Position numbers and translations under genes: made by a program. A DNA stretch of 64,000 nucleotides, from NCBI RefSeq assembly GCF_000332455.1, contig NZ_AOGY02000051.1:1-64000 (forward strand), given 5' to 3'. The notes below the pieces were generated by a model. That model saw only the letters and a program-made list of their open reading frames with translations, did not search any database and was not told the origin of the DNA. The DNA is from Leptospira vanthielii serovar Holland str. Waz Holland = ATCC 700522. Lineage in GTDB: Bacteria; Spirochaetota; Leptospiria; Leptospirales; Leptospiraceae. Below, piece by piece: positions 44,773 through 53,898 of this stretch. The stretch's first letter is position 1; every line of letters starts with the position of its first letter.

Positions 44773-45579
44773 ATGAAATTTCCCATCCTATTTTTATGGA
44801 TTTCTTTGATTTTCCTAGGTTCTTTGTCCCTCAGTTCCAAAGATACAAATCAGGCGTCTGCTAAAGAAAATCGGGTGGAATCCATCCTTCCCACAACACC
44901 AGAATCAGGATCTCCTTGGGGAAATAGTTCTGAACGATTGGATACAATTGACATTCTCAATTTAGTGGATGAAAAGAACTCCCAGAAACGTTGGCAGGAT
45001 GCGAACAAAGAATATGCAACTGCTATAGATTATTTTGAGTCAGGAAGAAAGAATATCGAAAAACGTAGAGAGGATTCTAAAAAAGAAATCTACTATGAAG
45101 ATAGATACGAATGGCAAAAACAAATCCGAAAAGAAAACAAAGAAAAGGAATTTCAAAAACAAATCTTCGACCTACGCTCACAGACTGTGGCACGTTTAGT
45201 AAAAGGTATGAATCTTTTAGATAAAATTGAAAATCCCAAGGTAAAGGAAAGTGCCCCATACCTTGATTTAAAGTCTGGAATTTATAGAGATTACATCAAA
45301 CACCAAGAAGCCTTTAAAAATTATCTACAGGTTATTGATTTTACACACCGGTATATGGATCTTTCTTCTAAAAATGAAGCGGAAGCAGAACCGCATAGAC
45401 TCCTTGCCCTATCCTATGAAAAGATGGAACAAACAGCAATCCGTTCAAAAAACCAAGAACTTTATTATGAATTCAAAGAGTTAAAGAAAAAACATCTTTT
45501 ACGATTTGCAGAAATTCACTATGGTCGCGATTCTAAAGAATACGCGAGCATAGAAGAAAAGGTGGGGAAGGATTTTTAA
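44773..45579 (+). CDS. Exported helical (TPR-like) protein, possibly flagellar-coiling-protein related
   Basis: This 268-residue protein has a signal peptide (LFLWISLIFLGSLSL) and an almost wholly alpha-helical, charged mature part: long helices (YFESGRKNIEKRREDSKKE, YEWQKQIRKENKEKEF) and TPR-like pairs (LDLKSGIYRDYIKHQEAFKNYL, EPHRLLALSYEKMEQTAIRS in parts). I cannot name it with certainty. Its size and all-helical exported build recall the Leptospira flagellar-coiling proteins FcpA/FcpB, but that is only an impression. The convergent neighbour overlaps the stop by four bases. Confidence 0.5.
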   Translation: MKFPILFLWISLIFLGSLSLSSKDTNQASAKENRVESILPTTPESGSPWGNSSERLDTIDILNLVDEKNSQKRWQDANKEYATAIDYFESGRKNIEKRREDSKKEIYYEDRYEWQKQIRKENKEKEFQKQIFDLRSQTVARLVKGMNLLDKIENPKVKESAPYLDLKSGIYRDYIKHQEAFKNYLQVIDFTHRYMDLSSKNEAEAEPHRLLALSYEKMEQTAIRSKNQELYYEFKELKKKHLLRFAEIHYGRDSKEYASIEEKVGKDF

Positions 45580-46406
45580 ATCAAACCAAGTTTCTTTTTT
45601 AGTGACCGATTTTCTTCAACCAGTTCCTTAATCTCTTGTTCGGTGTATTCAAAAAGACGATCTTGAGCTCTTAAAATTTTATCTAAATTCATCTCTTCAA
45701 TACGAGAGTAATTTAACACCTGTTCCGTTGCTTTCTGTAATTCCAAGGCCTGTTTAAGCTCTTTTTCTCGAAGTTCGTCCAATTGTTGGCTTGCTTTCAC
45801 ACGTTCGTGAAGTTCAATCAACTCCTGGTTTTTCATATCATTTACTTTTTCCAAAGCTGTGCTAATACCAGCTTGAGATCGTTTGACCAGTTCTTCGTAT
45901 TTTAAAATAGAACGTAATGCTTCATTTTCTTTTTTCGATTCTTCGTATTCCTGGTGTGCTAAAGAAAACACACCTTCGAAAAAACCGACATTTTCTAAAC
46001 ACGAATTACCAATATCTAAAGCGGCGGCTTTGTAAGATTCTGATTGGATAGTTCGGTCTAAAATCATCCTTAGTTCTCTTACATGAAGAGGATTTTCCAA
46101 AACTAAATATTTGGAATGACCTTGAACGATATCTTGAATTTGACTTACTCCATCTTCCGAGGAAATTAAAATCAAAGACACAAAAGGATTCGCCTCAAAA
46201 GACGATACGATGGTTGACTGGATTTGTTTCCATTCTGCAATCGATACCTGGAGGAACAGAATGTGAATGTCATTCGGAGTGATCGAAATACGATCCAACT
46301 CGTCCAATTGCATTTGGTTGACTTGAACTTTGATCTTTGAATGTTTCCAAAGTTCTACCGGAAAGGGGCGTCCTTTAGAAATATTCCAAATGTAAGAAGT
46401 TTTCAA
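45576..46406 (-). CDS. Pseudo-receiver domain plus coiled-coil protein
   Basis: The protein has 276 residues. Residues about 20-125 have the strand order of a response-regulator receiver, but the phosphoacceptor Asp strand reads HILFLQVSI and the KP motif reads ENPLHVREL, so it is not phosphorylatable in the normal way. Residues about 140-275 form a long coiled coil (EESKKENEALRSILKYEEL to EEMNLDKILRAQDRLFEY…ENRSLKKKLGLI). It is probably a cytoplasmic scaffold or polarity-type protein. It lies 72 bases downstream of the LptF/G gene on the same strand. Confidence 0.6.
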   Translation of the reverse strand: MKTSYIWNISKGRPFPVELWKHSKIKVQVNQMQLDELDRISITPNDIHILFLQVSIAEWKQIQSTIVSSFEANPFVSLILISSEDGVSQIQDIVQGHSKYLVLENPLHVRELRMILDRTIQSESYKAAALDIGNSCLENVGFFEGVFSLAHQEYEESKKENEALRSILKYEELVKRSQAGISTALEKVNDMKNQELIELHERVKASQQLDELREKELKQALELQKATEQVLNYSRIEEMNLDKILRAQDRLFEYTEQEIKELVEENRSLKKKLGLI

Positions 46407-46477
46407 ACCAGATCTCCTGTACTAAACTACTGATTCTATAGGACTGTAGTAAGTGGAATTTTCTAGCAAATTTTGTA

Positions 46478-48070
46478 TCATTTGCCTTTTCTGAAGCGAT
46501 TTTTTATCAGTTCGATGCGCTCTTCCCACTGGTCCCGAAACCGGAAGTAAAATCCCAGTCGATTCCGAATGGAATCAGGCAATTTGGCATCAGTGCGTGA
46601 AATCATTATATAGATGGAAAGTGTAGCAATCACAATATTAGCCGACCATGGCCCTACCCAATCAGGAACATTCTCCTTATAAGAAATACCAGATCCAAAA
46701 ATGAAAAATGTATAATAGATTAAAAGGAAGATAACAGCCAACGTAAAACTCATTCCTTTTCCAGAACGTTTTACAACAAGACCAAGAGGGAAAGAGAGAA
46801 AGAAAAAGATTTGGCAAGATATTGGAGTCGCAAAACGTTTATGAATTTCTACATTAAATCCGGTAAGTGTTTTTTTCGACTCGTTTAGAAGTTCAGACAG
46901 TTGAGTAAAAAGCGCAAATTTTTGTGCCATATCCTCCTGGTTCCCAGAACTTGCACCCATGAGTAATTCATATTTAAATTGTTCTACCATTTGTTTTAAA
47001 CCTCCCACACCTTTAATGGAAAGTCCGTATTCTTTCAAAATTTCTAAACCTGGAATGTTTTCGAGTCCTTCCGATTCAATCGCATTACGAATTTCAAATA
47101 ACATTGGTAATGAAAAGGTATCTGGTTTTACATTGATACTCATTGTTTTTGTATCTTTTTTGGCGGGAGTGTTGTAATCCATCTCACCATCCATAAAATT
47201 AGTAATACCTATCGCATTGGTTTCGGGATCCCATTCGATTACATAACCTTTGCGGAGTCTGACTGACTTTTCATATTCCCCTGATAAGTTTTTTTTCTCA
47301 ACTAACAGACCTTCTTTGGCATTGATGATTTGTAACATGCGAGACCCACCCATAGGGACTGCTAAATTATTTACCATAATAAAGTCATTTCCATCCGCAG
47401 ATATAGACCATTCACGAATTTGAACGTTACTTAAATTTCCGTCCGTATCAATACCACCGGAATACATTGTCCTTCCTTTTTCAGAGAAAAAATCCTGAGT
47501 TTTATCGCCAGAGAACTGACCTGGTTGGATTGCGAGTAGAGGGTTATAGGTTGCAATCCAATTATCAAAGTCCTTCATCTTACGAGTATTTTCTGGTCCT
47601 AAGTAAAAGTTCAAATAACCTACAATGAGGGTCATTAGAAACCCAAAGACAAGAAAATTGGAATAGATGTAAGGAAAAGATACTCCAGACGCACGCATTG
47701 CAGTAATCTCAGAATCACCAGACAAACGACCGGCAGCCATAATCCCTGACATGAGGCAAGCCATAGGAATTGTCATTGGCAAAGTATTTCCGAATACGTA
47801 ACCCATGTAGTCGAGTAAACGGAAGAAGTCCACTCCCTTACCAACGAAAAGACCAATCATCTTTTGAATGGCAACAGCCATGTAAATCATAGTAAAAAAA
47901 GAAAGTGCAACAAGAAAGGGACTTAGAATTTCTTTTAATATATAAATTCTAAGAATGGAAGGTTTAAACCGTTTCCACTTCCCCAAACGATCTGTATCCA
48001 CCATAAAACCTGGTGGCAAGTCATCTTTTGAGAAGACTCTGACAGTTCGTAAGTCAACTGGTTTAGCCAA
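46478..48070 (-). CDS. LptF/LptG-family permease (YjgP/YjgQ)
   Basis: This 530-residue protein has three N-terminal membrane helices (after [25 protein letters not shown]), a periplasmic jellyroll-like domain (about 170-400) and three C-terminal helices ([21 protein letters not shown]). LptF and LptG form the membrane part of the LPS transporter with LptB. Only one family member is present here; its partner must be elsewhere or it acts as a homodimer. The start is a TTG at 48070, overlapping the miaB stop, with AAGGA seven bases upstream. ATG 48004 is a weaker alternative. Confidence 0.88.
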   Translation of the reverse strand: MAKPVDLRTVRVFSKDDLPPGFMVDTDRLGKWKRFKPSILRIYILKEILSPFLVALSFFTMIYMAVAIQKMIGLFVGKGVDFFRLLDYMGYVFGNTLPMTIPMACLMSGIMAAGRLSGDSEITAMRASGVSFPYIYSNFLVFGFLMTLIVGYLNFYLGPENTRKMKDFDNWIATYNPLLAIQPGQFSGDKTQDFFSEKGRTMYSGGIDTDGNLSNVQIREWSISADGNDFIMVNNLAVPMGGSRMLQIINAKEGLLVEKKNLSGEYEKSVRLRKGYVIEWDPETNAIGITNFMDGEMDYNTPAKKDTKTMSINVKPDTFSLPMLFEIRNAIESEGLENIPGLEILKEYGLSIKGVGGLKQMVEQFKYELLMGASSGNQEDMAQKFALFTQLSELLNESKKTLTGFNVEIHKRFATPISCQIFFFLSFPLGLVVKRSGKGMSFTLAVIFLLIYYTFFIFGSGISYKENVPDWVGPWSANIVIATLSIYIMISRTDAKLPDSIRNRLGFYFRFRDQWEERIELIKNRFRKGK

Positions 48071-49457
48071 CGAGTTTTCCTTTTAAAGTCGCACTAGTAG
48101 CCGATTCAACGATTACATTTACGGTTTTTCCAATCCAATCAGATGGATCCTTAGATAAACCTTCAGGGATAGGAAATACAATCATTCTTCCACAATGAGA
48201 GCGACCGCATAACTCAAGTTTGGATTTTCTGGATGTGTTTTCGATCAGTACGGAAAACTCTTTTCCAATTTTTGTTTGATTTTTTTCGTGGGAAATTTTG
48301 GTTTGCAGCTCAACCAGTTCAATGAGTCGTTTGCTTTTGGTTTCTTCAGGTACATCGTCAATAAACTTTCGTTTTGCGATTGTACCTTCTCGCTCCGAAT
48401 ATTTAAACATGTAAGACATGTCAAATTTCACTTTTTTTACAACTTCTAATGTCTCTTGAAACTCTTCCTCTGTTTCTCCAGGAAAACCAACAATGATATC
48501 AGAAGTGATTCCAATATCAGGAATTCGGCTTTGGATACTAGCCACTAAATCCAAATACTCTTCTTTGGTATAACTACGTTTCATATCCCGAAGTACTTTG
48601 GAACTTCCTGCTTGCAGCGGCATGTGGATCTGAGAAGAAAAACGATCCTCTTTTGCCATAAGTGAAATTAGGTGGTCTGGAAAATCTTTTGGATGAGGGC
48701 TTGTAAAGCGAACTCTCTCAATTGACGTTTCTGCAAGTATCTTTTCGACTAAGGAACAAAAGTCAGTATTTTCAAACAGATAACTATTTACGTTTTGGCC
48801 GAGAAGTGTGATTTGTTTTACACCCATTTCTTCTAATTGAAGAATTTCAGCGACAATGGAACCAGGCTCCCGGCTTCTTTCCCTACCTCTTGTATAGGGA
48901 ACAACACAGAAAGTACAAAAATTATTGCAACCACGCATAATAGTAACAAAGGCTTGGATTCCATTAACTACCTTTGGTTCCAATTCATCATAGGTTTCAG
49001 TACGAGAAAGACGTGTTAGTTGGACATCACGTTCCCCTGCCCTAATTTTTTGAATGAGTTCTGGTAACGTTCTGTAATTGTCGGGTCCGACAATGAGGTC
49101 TAGAGGGAGTTCCTGATGGAACAAATCGTCCCCTAAATTTTGTGCCATACATCCGAGAACACCAATGACTAGGTTTGGATTTTTTTTCTTTAAATAACCA
49201 AGGGACTGTAATCTACCGTAAATTTTCGCATGAGCATTTTCTCTTACCGCACAGGTATTGAGAAAAATAATATCACAGTCTTCGACAGACTCGGCAGCCT
49301 CATAATTCTCTTTCCGAAAGAGTTCCTTGACGATCCCAGAATCGTATTCATTCATTTGGCACCCATAGGTCTCCACGTAAACCTTTCCGAGTTGGACGGG
49401 ACTCTCTGTGGATGGGATTTCAGTCAAGGATGGGTTCATAATGATATGTTTTTCCAT
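48063..49457 (-). CDS. miaB: tRNA-2-methylthio-N6-(dimethylallyl)adenosine synthase MiaB
   Basis: This 464-residue radical SAM methylthiotransferase modifies A37 of tRNAs reading U-starting codons. UPF0004 N-terminal domain cysteines are in [17 protein letters not shown] and GCMAQ; the radical SAM motif is [16 protein letters not shown]; a C-terminal TRAM domain (about 400-464) follows. The start at 49457 follows AAGGAAA; the upstream in-frame stretch to 49565 overlaps the divergent gene and has no similarity. It overlaps the LptF/G gene by eight bases. Confidence 0.95.
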   Translation of the reverse strand: MEKHIIMNPSLTEIPSTESPVQLGKVYVETYGCQMNEYDSGIVKELFRKENYEAAESVEDCDIIFLNTCAVRENAHAKIYGRLQSLGYLKKKNPNLVIGVLGCMAQNLGDDLFHQELPLDLIVGPDNYRTLPELIQKIRAGERDVQLTRLSRTETYDELEPKVVNGIQAFVTIMRGCNNFCTFCVVPYTRGRERSREPGSIVAEILQLEEMGVKQITLLGQNVNSYLFENTDFCSLVEKILAETSIERVRFTSPHPKDFPDHLISLMAKEDRFSSQIHMPLQAGSSKVLRDMKRSYTKEEYLDLVASIQSRIPDIGITSDIIVGFPGETEEEFQETLEVVKKVKFDMSYMFKYSEREGTIAKRKFIDDVPEETKSKRLIELVELQTKISHEKNQTKIGKEFSVLIENTSRKSKLELCGRSHCGRMIVFPIPEGLSKDPSDWIGKTVNVIVESATSATLKGKLVG

Positions 49458-49502
49458 AAAATTTCCTTGTAAAGCAAAGAAGAAGGGAACTAAAAGGAGT
49501 AT

Positions 49503-50102
49503 ATGGCAGGGACAAAAAGGGAGACATTTTACGGAATCTTGGGGGTAACGAAGGAATCCACGCAAGAAACAATCGAAGCCATTTATTTAAAAGAATTAGA
49601 GTTTTGGGAGCGTTTGGAGGGTGCAGGCCTTCCGGAAGGAAAGGACAAAATTTTAGAGTTAACCCGTGCCTACTTAACTCTGAGTGATCCGAAAAAGAGA
49701 AAAGAATATGACCACCAACTAGACTTCGAATTTGTCCTATTGGATGGAAAGGCAAAAGATCCAGAGATGGAAGAAGCCTATGATGTCTACCGATTGAGCC
49801 ACCAAAAATCTTACCAAGAAATCTTGGGGGATTTTACGCAGTTTCGCGAGGAAATGGGAGACACCCTCTGGATTCTAAAAAAAACCACCATTTATATGGT
49901 TCTCAATCTGCTTTTGTATTCGGGATTTGTTCTTCTACACTCTCTTTGGAATGAGAATATAGAAAAGGATCATGTCTGGTTTGAAATGGTTTCTGGATGG
50001 GGTTCTGGAATATTTCTTGTCCTGAGTGCTATTGGTTATCTAATCTTTCGCTTCCGCTTTCTAAAAAAAGAATTAAAAAAACGGAAGGAAAAACGAAACT
50101 AA
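49503..50102 (+). CDS. Membrane protein with J-domain-like region lacking HPD
   Basis: This 199-residue protein has residues about 5-70 that follow a DnaJ domain ([22 protein letters not shown] at the start, [21 protein letters not shown] at the end), but the loop that should hold His-Pro-Asp reads [10 protein letters not shown]. Two membrane helices follow (about 125-145 and 160-180), then a basic tail. Without HPD it should not stimulate DnaK, so it is probably a structural J-like protein at the membrane. It is divergent from miaB and overlaps the convergent DUF1574 gene by four bases. Confidence 0.75.
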   Translation: MAGTKRETFYGILGVTKESTQETIEAIYLKELEFWERLEGAGLPEGKDKILELTRAYLTLSDPKKRKEYDHQLDFEFVLLDGKAKDPEMEEAYDVYRLSHQKSYQEILGDFTQFREEMGDTLWILKKTTIYMVLNLLLYSGFVLLHSLWNENIEKDHVWFEMVSGWGSGIFLVLSAIGYLIFRFRFLKKELKKRKEKRN

Positions 50103-51235
50103 CGAACTTCTTTAGCAAATAGAATTGGCAACAGGTTTGGAAAACAGGCGCCGCTTAAATGCAACGAATCTACAAAATCTTTACAAACCCATCTAGGATC
50201 TTTATTCGGATCTACCACAGTGAATTTCGAATTCGGAACTTGCGAAGCATTGACAACAGCTTTTTTTATTTCCACATTGAATCCTTCCAGAAGCCCATCT
50301 GTACTCAGTCGCCTATGTAAAGCATCTGATACTGCTGGAAAATAGATGATCACAGGAATTCCTGTTCCTTTCAGTAAATCTAACATTTTTTTGAAGAAAT
50401 AGATTTGTGTCGGTGCAAGTTTGGTTCCCCGAAGGTATTGGTTGTACATGGCCTCGGCATCTCTTTCTAAAAAGACATCCATATTCGCAAATTTAATTTC
50501 ATTGGGAAGAGCACCAAATTTGACTCGGTTCACCAATTTGATTTTATCGATGTAGTTTCGTTTGTGGTCTTTTCCTGTAATTCCAACGGACATCCCTGGG
50601 AAAAAACCAACTTCAATTTCTTTATTATTAGCTTTGATCGCTGTTGGATCCAACGGATATTTGTACAAAGCAAATAATTTTTTTAAAAAATACACCTCTA
50701 CCTCATCCATGGAGAAACCCTTAGCATCAGCCATCCATGGGTTTTTTGTTTTCATTCGGTAGAAATCAATTTGTTTTAAAACATATTCATTATCATAGGA
50801 TCCATTTAAAGAATACTCGATTGCAGATTGCGAAAATAAAAGTAGATCTACTTCGATGAGTACATATCTAAGTGGGAGTTTTGCCTTTAGGCTTCTTTCA
50901 AGCCAATAAGCCTGAAAACTTGGTGGTCCAAACGGAGCTGCAAAATTAAATGAGTTTGTATTTGGGAAAAAGGATTCTAACATTTCAGAATCAAATTCAC
51001 CAGAACGAGAACTCCCTAAAATCAAACCAATTTGTTTGGCTGGATTTTTCTTTATCTCTTCAAGCATTACCAGAAAAAGATCTTCTTTTAATTCATAAAA
51101 TTTTCTTTCAATTTTTTTCCAACTGTATGTGTTTTCGACAACGATTGGCAAAAAGAAAATTTTATCTAAAAGGAAAAGACAAAAAGCCAAAAAAATTGGA
51201 TATAATACTATAGGAAATTTAAGTTTAAAATTCAT
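50099..51235 (-). CDS. DUF1574-type SGNH-like acyltransferase partner (AlgJ-like)
   Basis: This 378-residue protein has one N-terminal membrane segment (about 5-27) and a periplasmic domain. SGNH features are a Ser in LILGSSRSGEF and an Asp-x-x-His near the C-terminus (FVDSLHLSGAC). DUF1574 proteins are numerous in Leptospira. Adjacent to an MBOAT gene, it resembles AlgJ/AlgX partners that pass acetyl groups onto an extracellular polymer or lipid; the target is unknown. The start at 51235 comes one base after the MBOAT stop; an in-frame extension to 51277 would overlap it. Confidence 0.75.
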   Translation of the reverse strand: MNFKLKFPIVLYPIFLAFCLFLLDKIFFLPIVVENTYSWKKIERKFYELKEDLFLVMLEEIKKNPAKQIGLILGSSRSGEFDSEMLESFFPNTNSFNFAAPFGPPSFQAYWLERSLKAKLPLRYVLIEVDLLLFSQSAIEYSLNGSYDNEYVLKQIDFYRMKTKNPWMADAKGFSMDEVEVYFLKKLFALYKYPLDPTAIKANNKEIEVGFFPGMSVGITGKDHKRNYIDKIKLVNRVKFGALPNEIKFANMDVFLERDAEAMYNQYLRGTKLAPTQIYFFKKMLDLLKGTGIPVIIYFPAVSDALHRRLSTDGLLEGFNVEIKKAVVNASQVPNSKFTVVDPNKDPRWVCKDFVDSLHLSGACFPNLLPILFAKEVR

Positions 51236-51236
51236 A

Positions 51237-52661
51237 TTAAAATTGGAAATAGATAAATTCCGTTCCTCCCGGAGCAAGATAACCTAACAGAATGGTAATC
51301 ACTAACGAAAAAAGTAAGAGAAATCCTAGTGAAGTTTTTGTAGACCAATTTTCTCTTGGAAAACTTGGTTTGGTTTGTAAGTAGTTTAGAATAAATGTAA
51401 GTATCAAAGTATAAACAATTAGTTCTAATTTATTCGTTCTGATTCCGGCTCCTCCAGTAAATGCTTTGGCTAACATGACTAATGAATTATGAACTGTTGG
51501 ACCATTGAAAAAAGCGATTGTGAATGTAAAAAATCCAAAGGCATATACAATACCCAAAAATTTTTGCCACTTAGCTATTTTTGCTGTTTTATCAGGTTTC
51601 CGAATCAACTCAATTTTTCTCTCTACGCTAAGCATTAGCCCATGTAAAAATCCCCAGATGATAAACGTAAAATTAGCACCGTGCCAAAAACCCGCTAAAG
51701 TAAAAGTTACAATTAGATTCAGGTAACCACGATATTCGGATACTCTTGAACCACCTAACGGAAAATAAATGTAATCTTTGATCCAAGTGGCAAGTGTCAT
51801 GTGCCAACGAGTCCAAAGTTCTCTGACCGAAGCGGAAAGAAATGGCGCATGAAAATTTTCTGGAAGATTGATACCAAGTAACTTTCCTAAACCACGGGCA
51901 AGATCTGTATAACCGCTAAAATCGCAATAAACTCTTGCGGAATATCCGAACATGGCAATAAAATTGGAGAACCCATCATACTGTTCCGGATTCTGAAAAA
52001 TTGGTTCGATAACAGGGGATAAATTGTCTGCAAGAATCACCTTCTTAAAAAGGCCAAGGAAAACTAAATAATATCCTTCGAAAAGTTGTTCCTTCTTAGC
52101 ATTCCAAACTTCCAATTGATAGAAGAACTCTCCGTGACGAACGATGGGACCTGCAACCAACTGCGGAAAGAAAAAGATAAATAGTGCAAACTGTAAAAAG
52201 TTCGGATTTTCCTCTGCATTACCTCTTTTGATATCAACGGTATAGGCAACCATCTGAAATGTATAAAAACTAATTGCAAGAGGTAGAGTAATCGAATCAG
52301 CACCAAATTGAGAATTTAAAAAACTTTGGATGGATTCCGGCGCAAACCAAATACTTCCCGTTAATTGAAAGAGTGTATCCCATAAAAAGTAAAAATACTT
52401 AAAAAGAAAAAGATTCCCAAAATTTACAAAAAGAGATACAGGAAACCAGAAGCTGGATTTATTTTTAAGGATTTGTTTATTAAAAAAATGGTTCAATAGA
52501 ACAATGCTTAAAAAATGAAATGCAAAAGGAATGGACCAAGCGGCATAAAATCCAAACGATGCCAAAAACAAAAAACTCAACCGAGATTTGCCGCGGAACA
52601 TCCAGTGCAAACAATATACAACAAGAAAGAACAATAGAAAACTAAGGGATGTAAATTTCAT
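51237..52661 (-). CDS. MBOAT-family O-acyltransferase (AlgI/DltB-like)
   Basis: This 474-residue polytopic membrane protein has about ten to twelve helices. Family motifs are ISFYTFQMVAYTVDIKRG, FFPQLVAGPIVRHGEFF, WTRWHMTLATWIKDYIYFPLGGSR and the catalytic His in GFWHGANFTFIIWGFLHG (quoted in parts). It should carry an acyl group across the membrane to a partner enzyme, here the downstream DUF1574 protein. It is the first gene of that pair. Confidence 0.93.
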   Translation of the reverse strand: MKFTSLSFLLFFLVVYCLHWMFRGKSRLSFLFLASFGFYAAWSIPFAFHFLSIVLLNHFFNKQILKNKSSFWFPVSLFVNFGNLFLFKYFYFLWDTLFQLTGSIWFAPESIQSFLNSQFGADSITLPLAISFYTFQMVAYTVDIKRGNAEENPNFLQFALFIFFFPQLVAGPIVRHGEFFYQLEVWNAKKEQLFEGYYLVFLGLFKKVILADNLSPVIEPIFQNPEQYDGFSNFIAMFGYSARVYCDFSGYTDLARGLGKLLGINLPENFHAPFLSASVRELWTRWHMTLATWIKDYIYFPLGGSRVSEYRGYLNLIVTFTLAGFWHGANFTFIIWGFLHGLMLSVERKIELIRKPDKTAKIAKWQKFLGIVYAFGFFTFTIAFFNGPTVHNSLVMLAKAFTGGAGIRTNKLELIVYTLILTFILNYLQTKPSFPRENWSTKTSLGFLLLFSLVITILLGYLAPGGTEFIYFQF

Positions 52662-52686
52662 TCTAAGATTTCACCAATATACGAAC

Positions 52687-53868
52687 TCATGTATCACCAT
52701 CAACCTGAATCACAAGGCCTTTTAGGTATTCTCCTTCAGGATGAAAGACGGAATAACCATGATCTGGGCTTTGAGTCAGATGGTGTAAAATTCTAACTCT
52801 TTTTTTGGCATCCTTTGCAGCCCCGAAAACAATTTTTTTAAACAAATCAAAAGAAATATGTTGGGAACACGAGAAGGTAAAAATCAAACCGCCTGTCCGT
52901 ATTTTGGACATGGCCCTCATATTGATATCTTTGTATCCTCGACTGGCTTGGTTTACCATAGATATACTTTTGGTAAATGCAGGAGGATCCAAAATAATAA
53001 GATCATAGAAATTAGGCTCCATAGCTTTCAGATAATCAAAACTATCTAAAACCAAACTTTTGTGCCGAGTAGATCCGTTTGTGGTCTCTAGTCCATTCAA
53101 AACCAGGTTTCTCTCACAAAGTTCTATTGCTTGTTTAGAAATATCCAAACTATGGACTTGCTTTGCACCAGCTAACAATGCATAAACAGAAAATGCTCCT
53201 GAATAGGCAAATGTATTTAAGACGGTTCGGCCCGTAGCATAACGAGAAACTAAAGCACGGTTGTCTCTTTGGTCTAGGAAAAACCCCGTTTTCTGCCCTC
53301 TCGTAATATCGGCAATAAACTGAATTCCATGTTCTAAAAACACAGGTTCAGAATCATTCCCTTTATGAAAGGTTGGTTCTCCCGCTGCTTTGTCCTCTAG
53401 TTTTTCTCCCCTTTCCAAAATGGTCACAAAACCTTTTTTTGATAAAAAAGAAACTAACCAGTCCCGTAAACTTAAGGCACCTGGTGTTTTCAATTGCATA
53501 ACGGCTGTTTTGTGGTAACAGTCAACTACAATTCCGGGAACCCCATCCCCCTCAGAATGAAAGAGGCGAAATCCTGTTGTTTCTTTCGGTAATAATGTTT
53601 GTTTCGATTCATAAATGGATTCCCACTTGGAGGTCCAATACGTTTCCTGCGAACCATCTTCTCTTTCATCAAAAGAGAACAACCGAATTCTAATTTGACT
53701 TTTAGGATCATAATGACCCCAAGCCAAAAATTCACCTGAAGATGATTCCACGCGGACAACACTTCCAGAAGCTACTCCTGTTTCCCCTGAAGCAATCGCT
53801 CCCGAGAAGATCCAAGGATGAAAATTTAATACAGCTTTTTCTTTATTCTTTTTTAATCGAATGACCAT
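52687..53868 (-). CDS. Class I SAM-dependent rRNA methyltransferase (RlmI-like)
   Basis: The protein has 393 residues. The N-terminal PUA-like domain (about 1-80, LNFHPWIFSGAI, SGEFLAWGHYDPKSQIRIRLFS) is followed by a central RlmI-type linker and a Rossmann domain with NTFAYSGAFSVYALLAGA and the DPPAF catalytic motif (LDPPAFTKS). RlmI methylates C5 of a cytosine in 23S rRNA; the precise site here is not proven. It is divergent from the PP2C sensor gene with a 30-base spacer. Confidence 0.9.
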   Translation of the reverse strand: MVIRLKKNKEKAVLNFHPWIFSGAIASGETGVASGSVVRVESSSGEFLAWGHYDPKSQIRIRLFSFDEREDGSQETYWTSKWESIYESKQTLLPKETTGFRLFHSEGDGVPGIVVDCYHKTAVMQLKTPGALSLRDWLVSFLSKKGFVTILERGEKLEDKAAGEPTFHKGNDSEPVFLEHGIQFIADITRGQKTGFFLDQRDNRALVSRYATGRTVLNTFAYSGAFSVYALLAGAKQVHSLDISKQAIELCERNLVLNGLETTNGSTRHKSLVLDSFDYLKAMEPNFYDLIILDPPAFTKSISMVNQASRGYKDINMRAMSKIRTGGLIFTFSCSQHISFDLFKKIVFGAAKDAKKRVRILHHLTQSPDHGYSVFHPEGEYLKGLVIQVDGDT

Positions 53869-53898
53869 TTTACATCCATTTGGAAATATAACAGAGTT

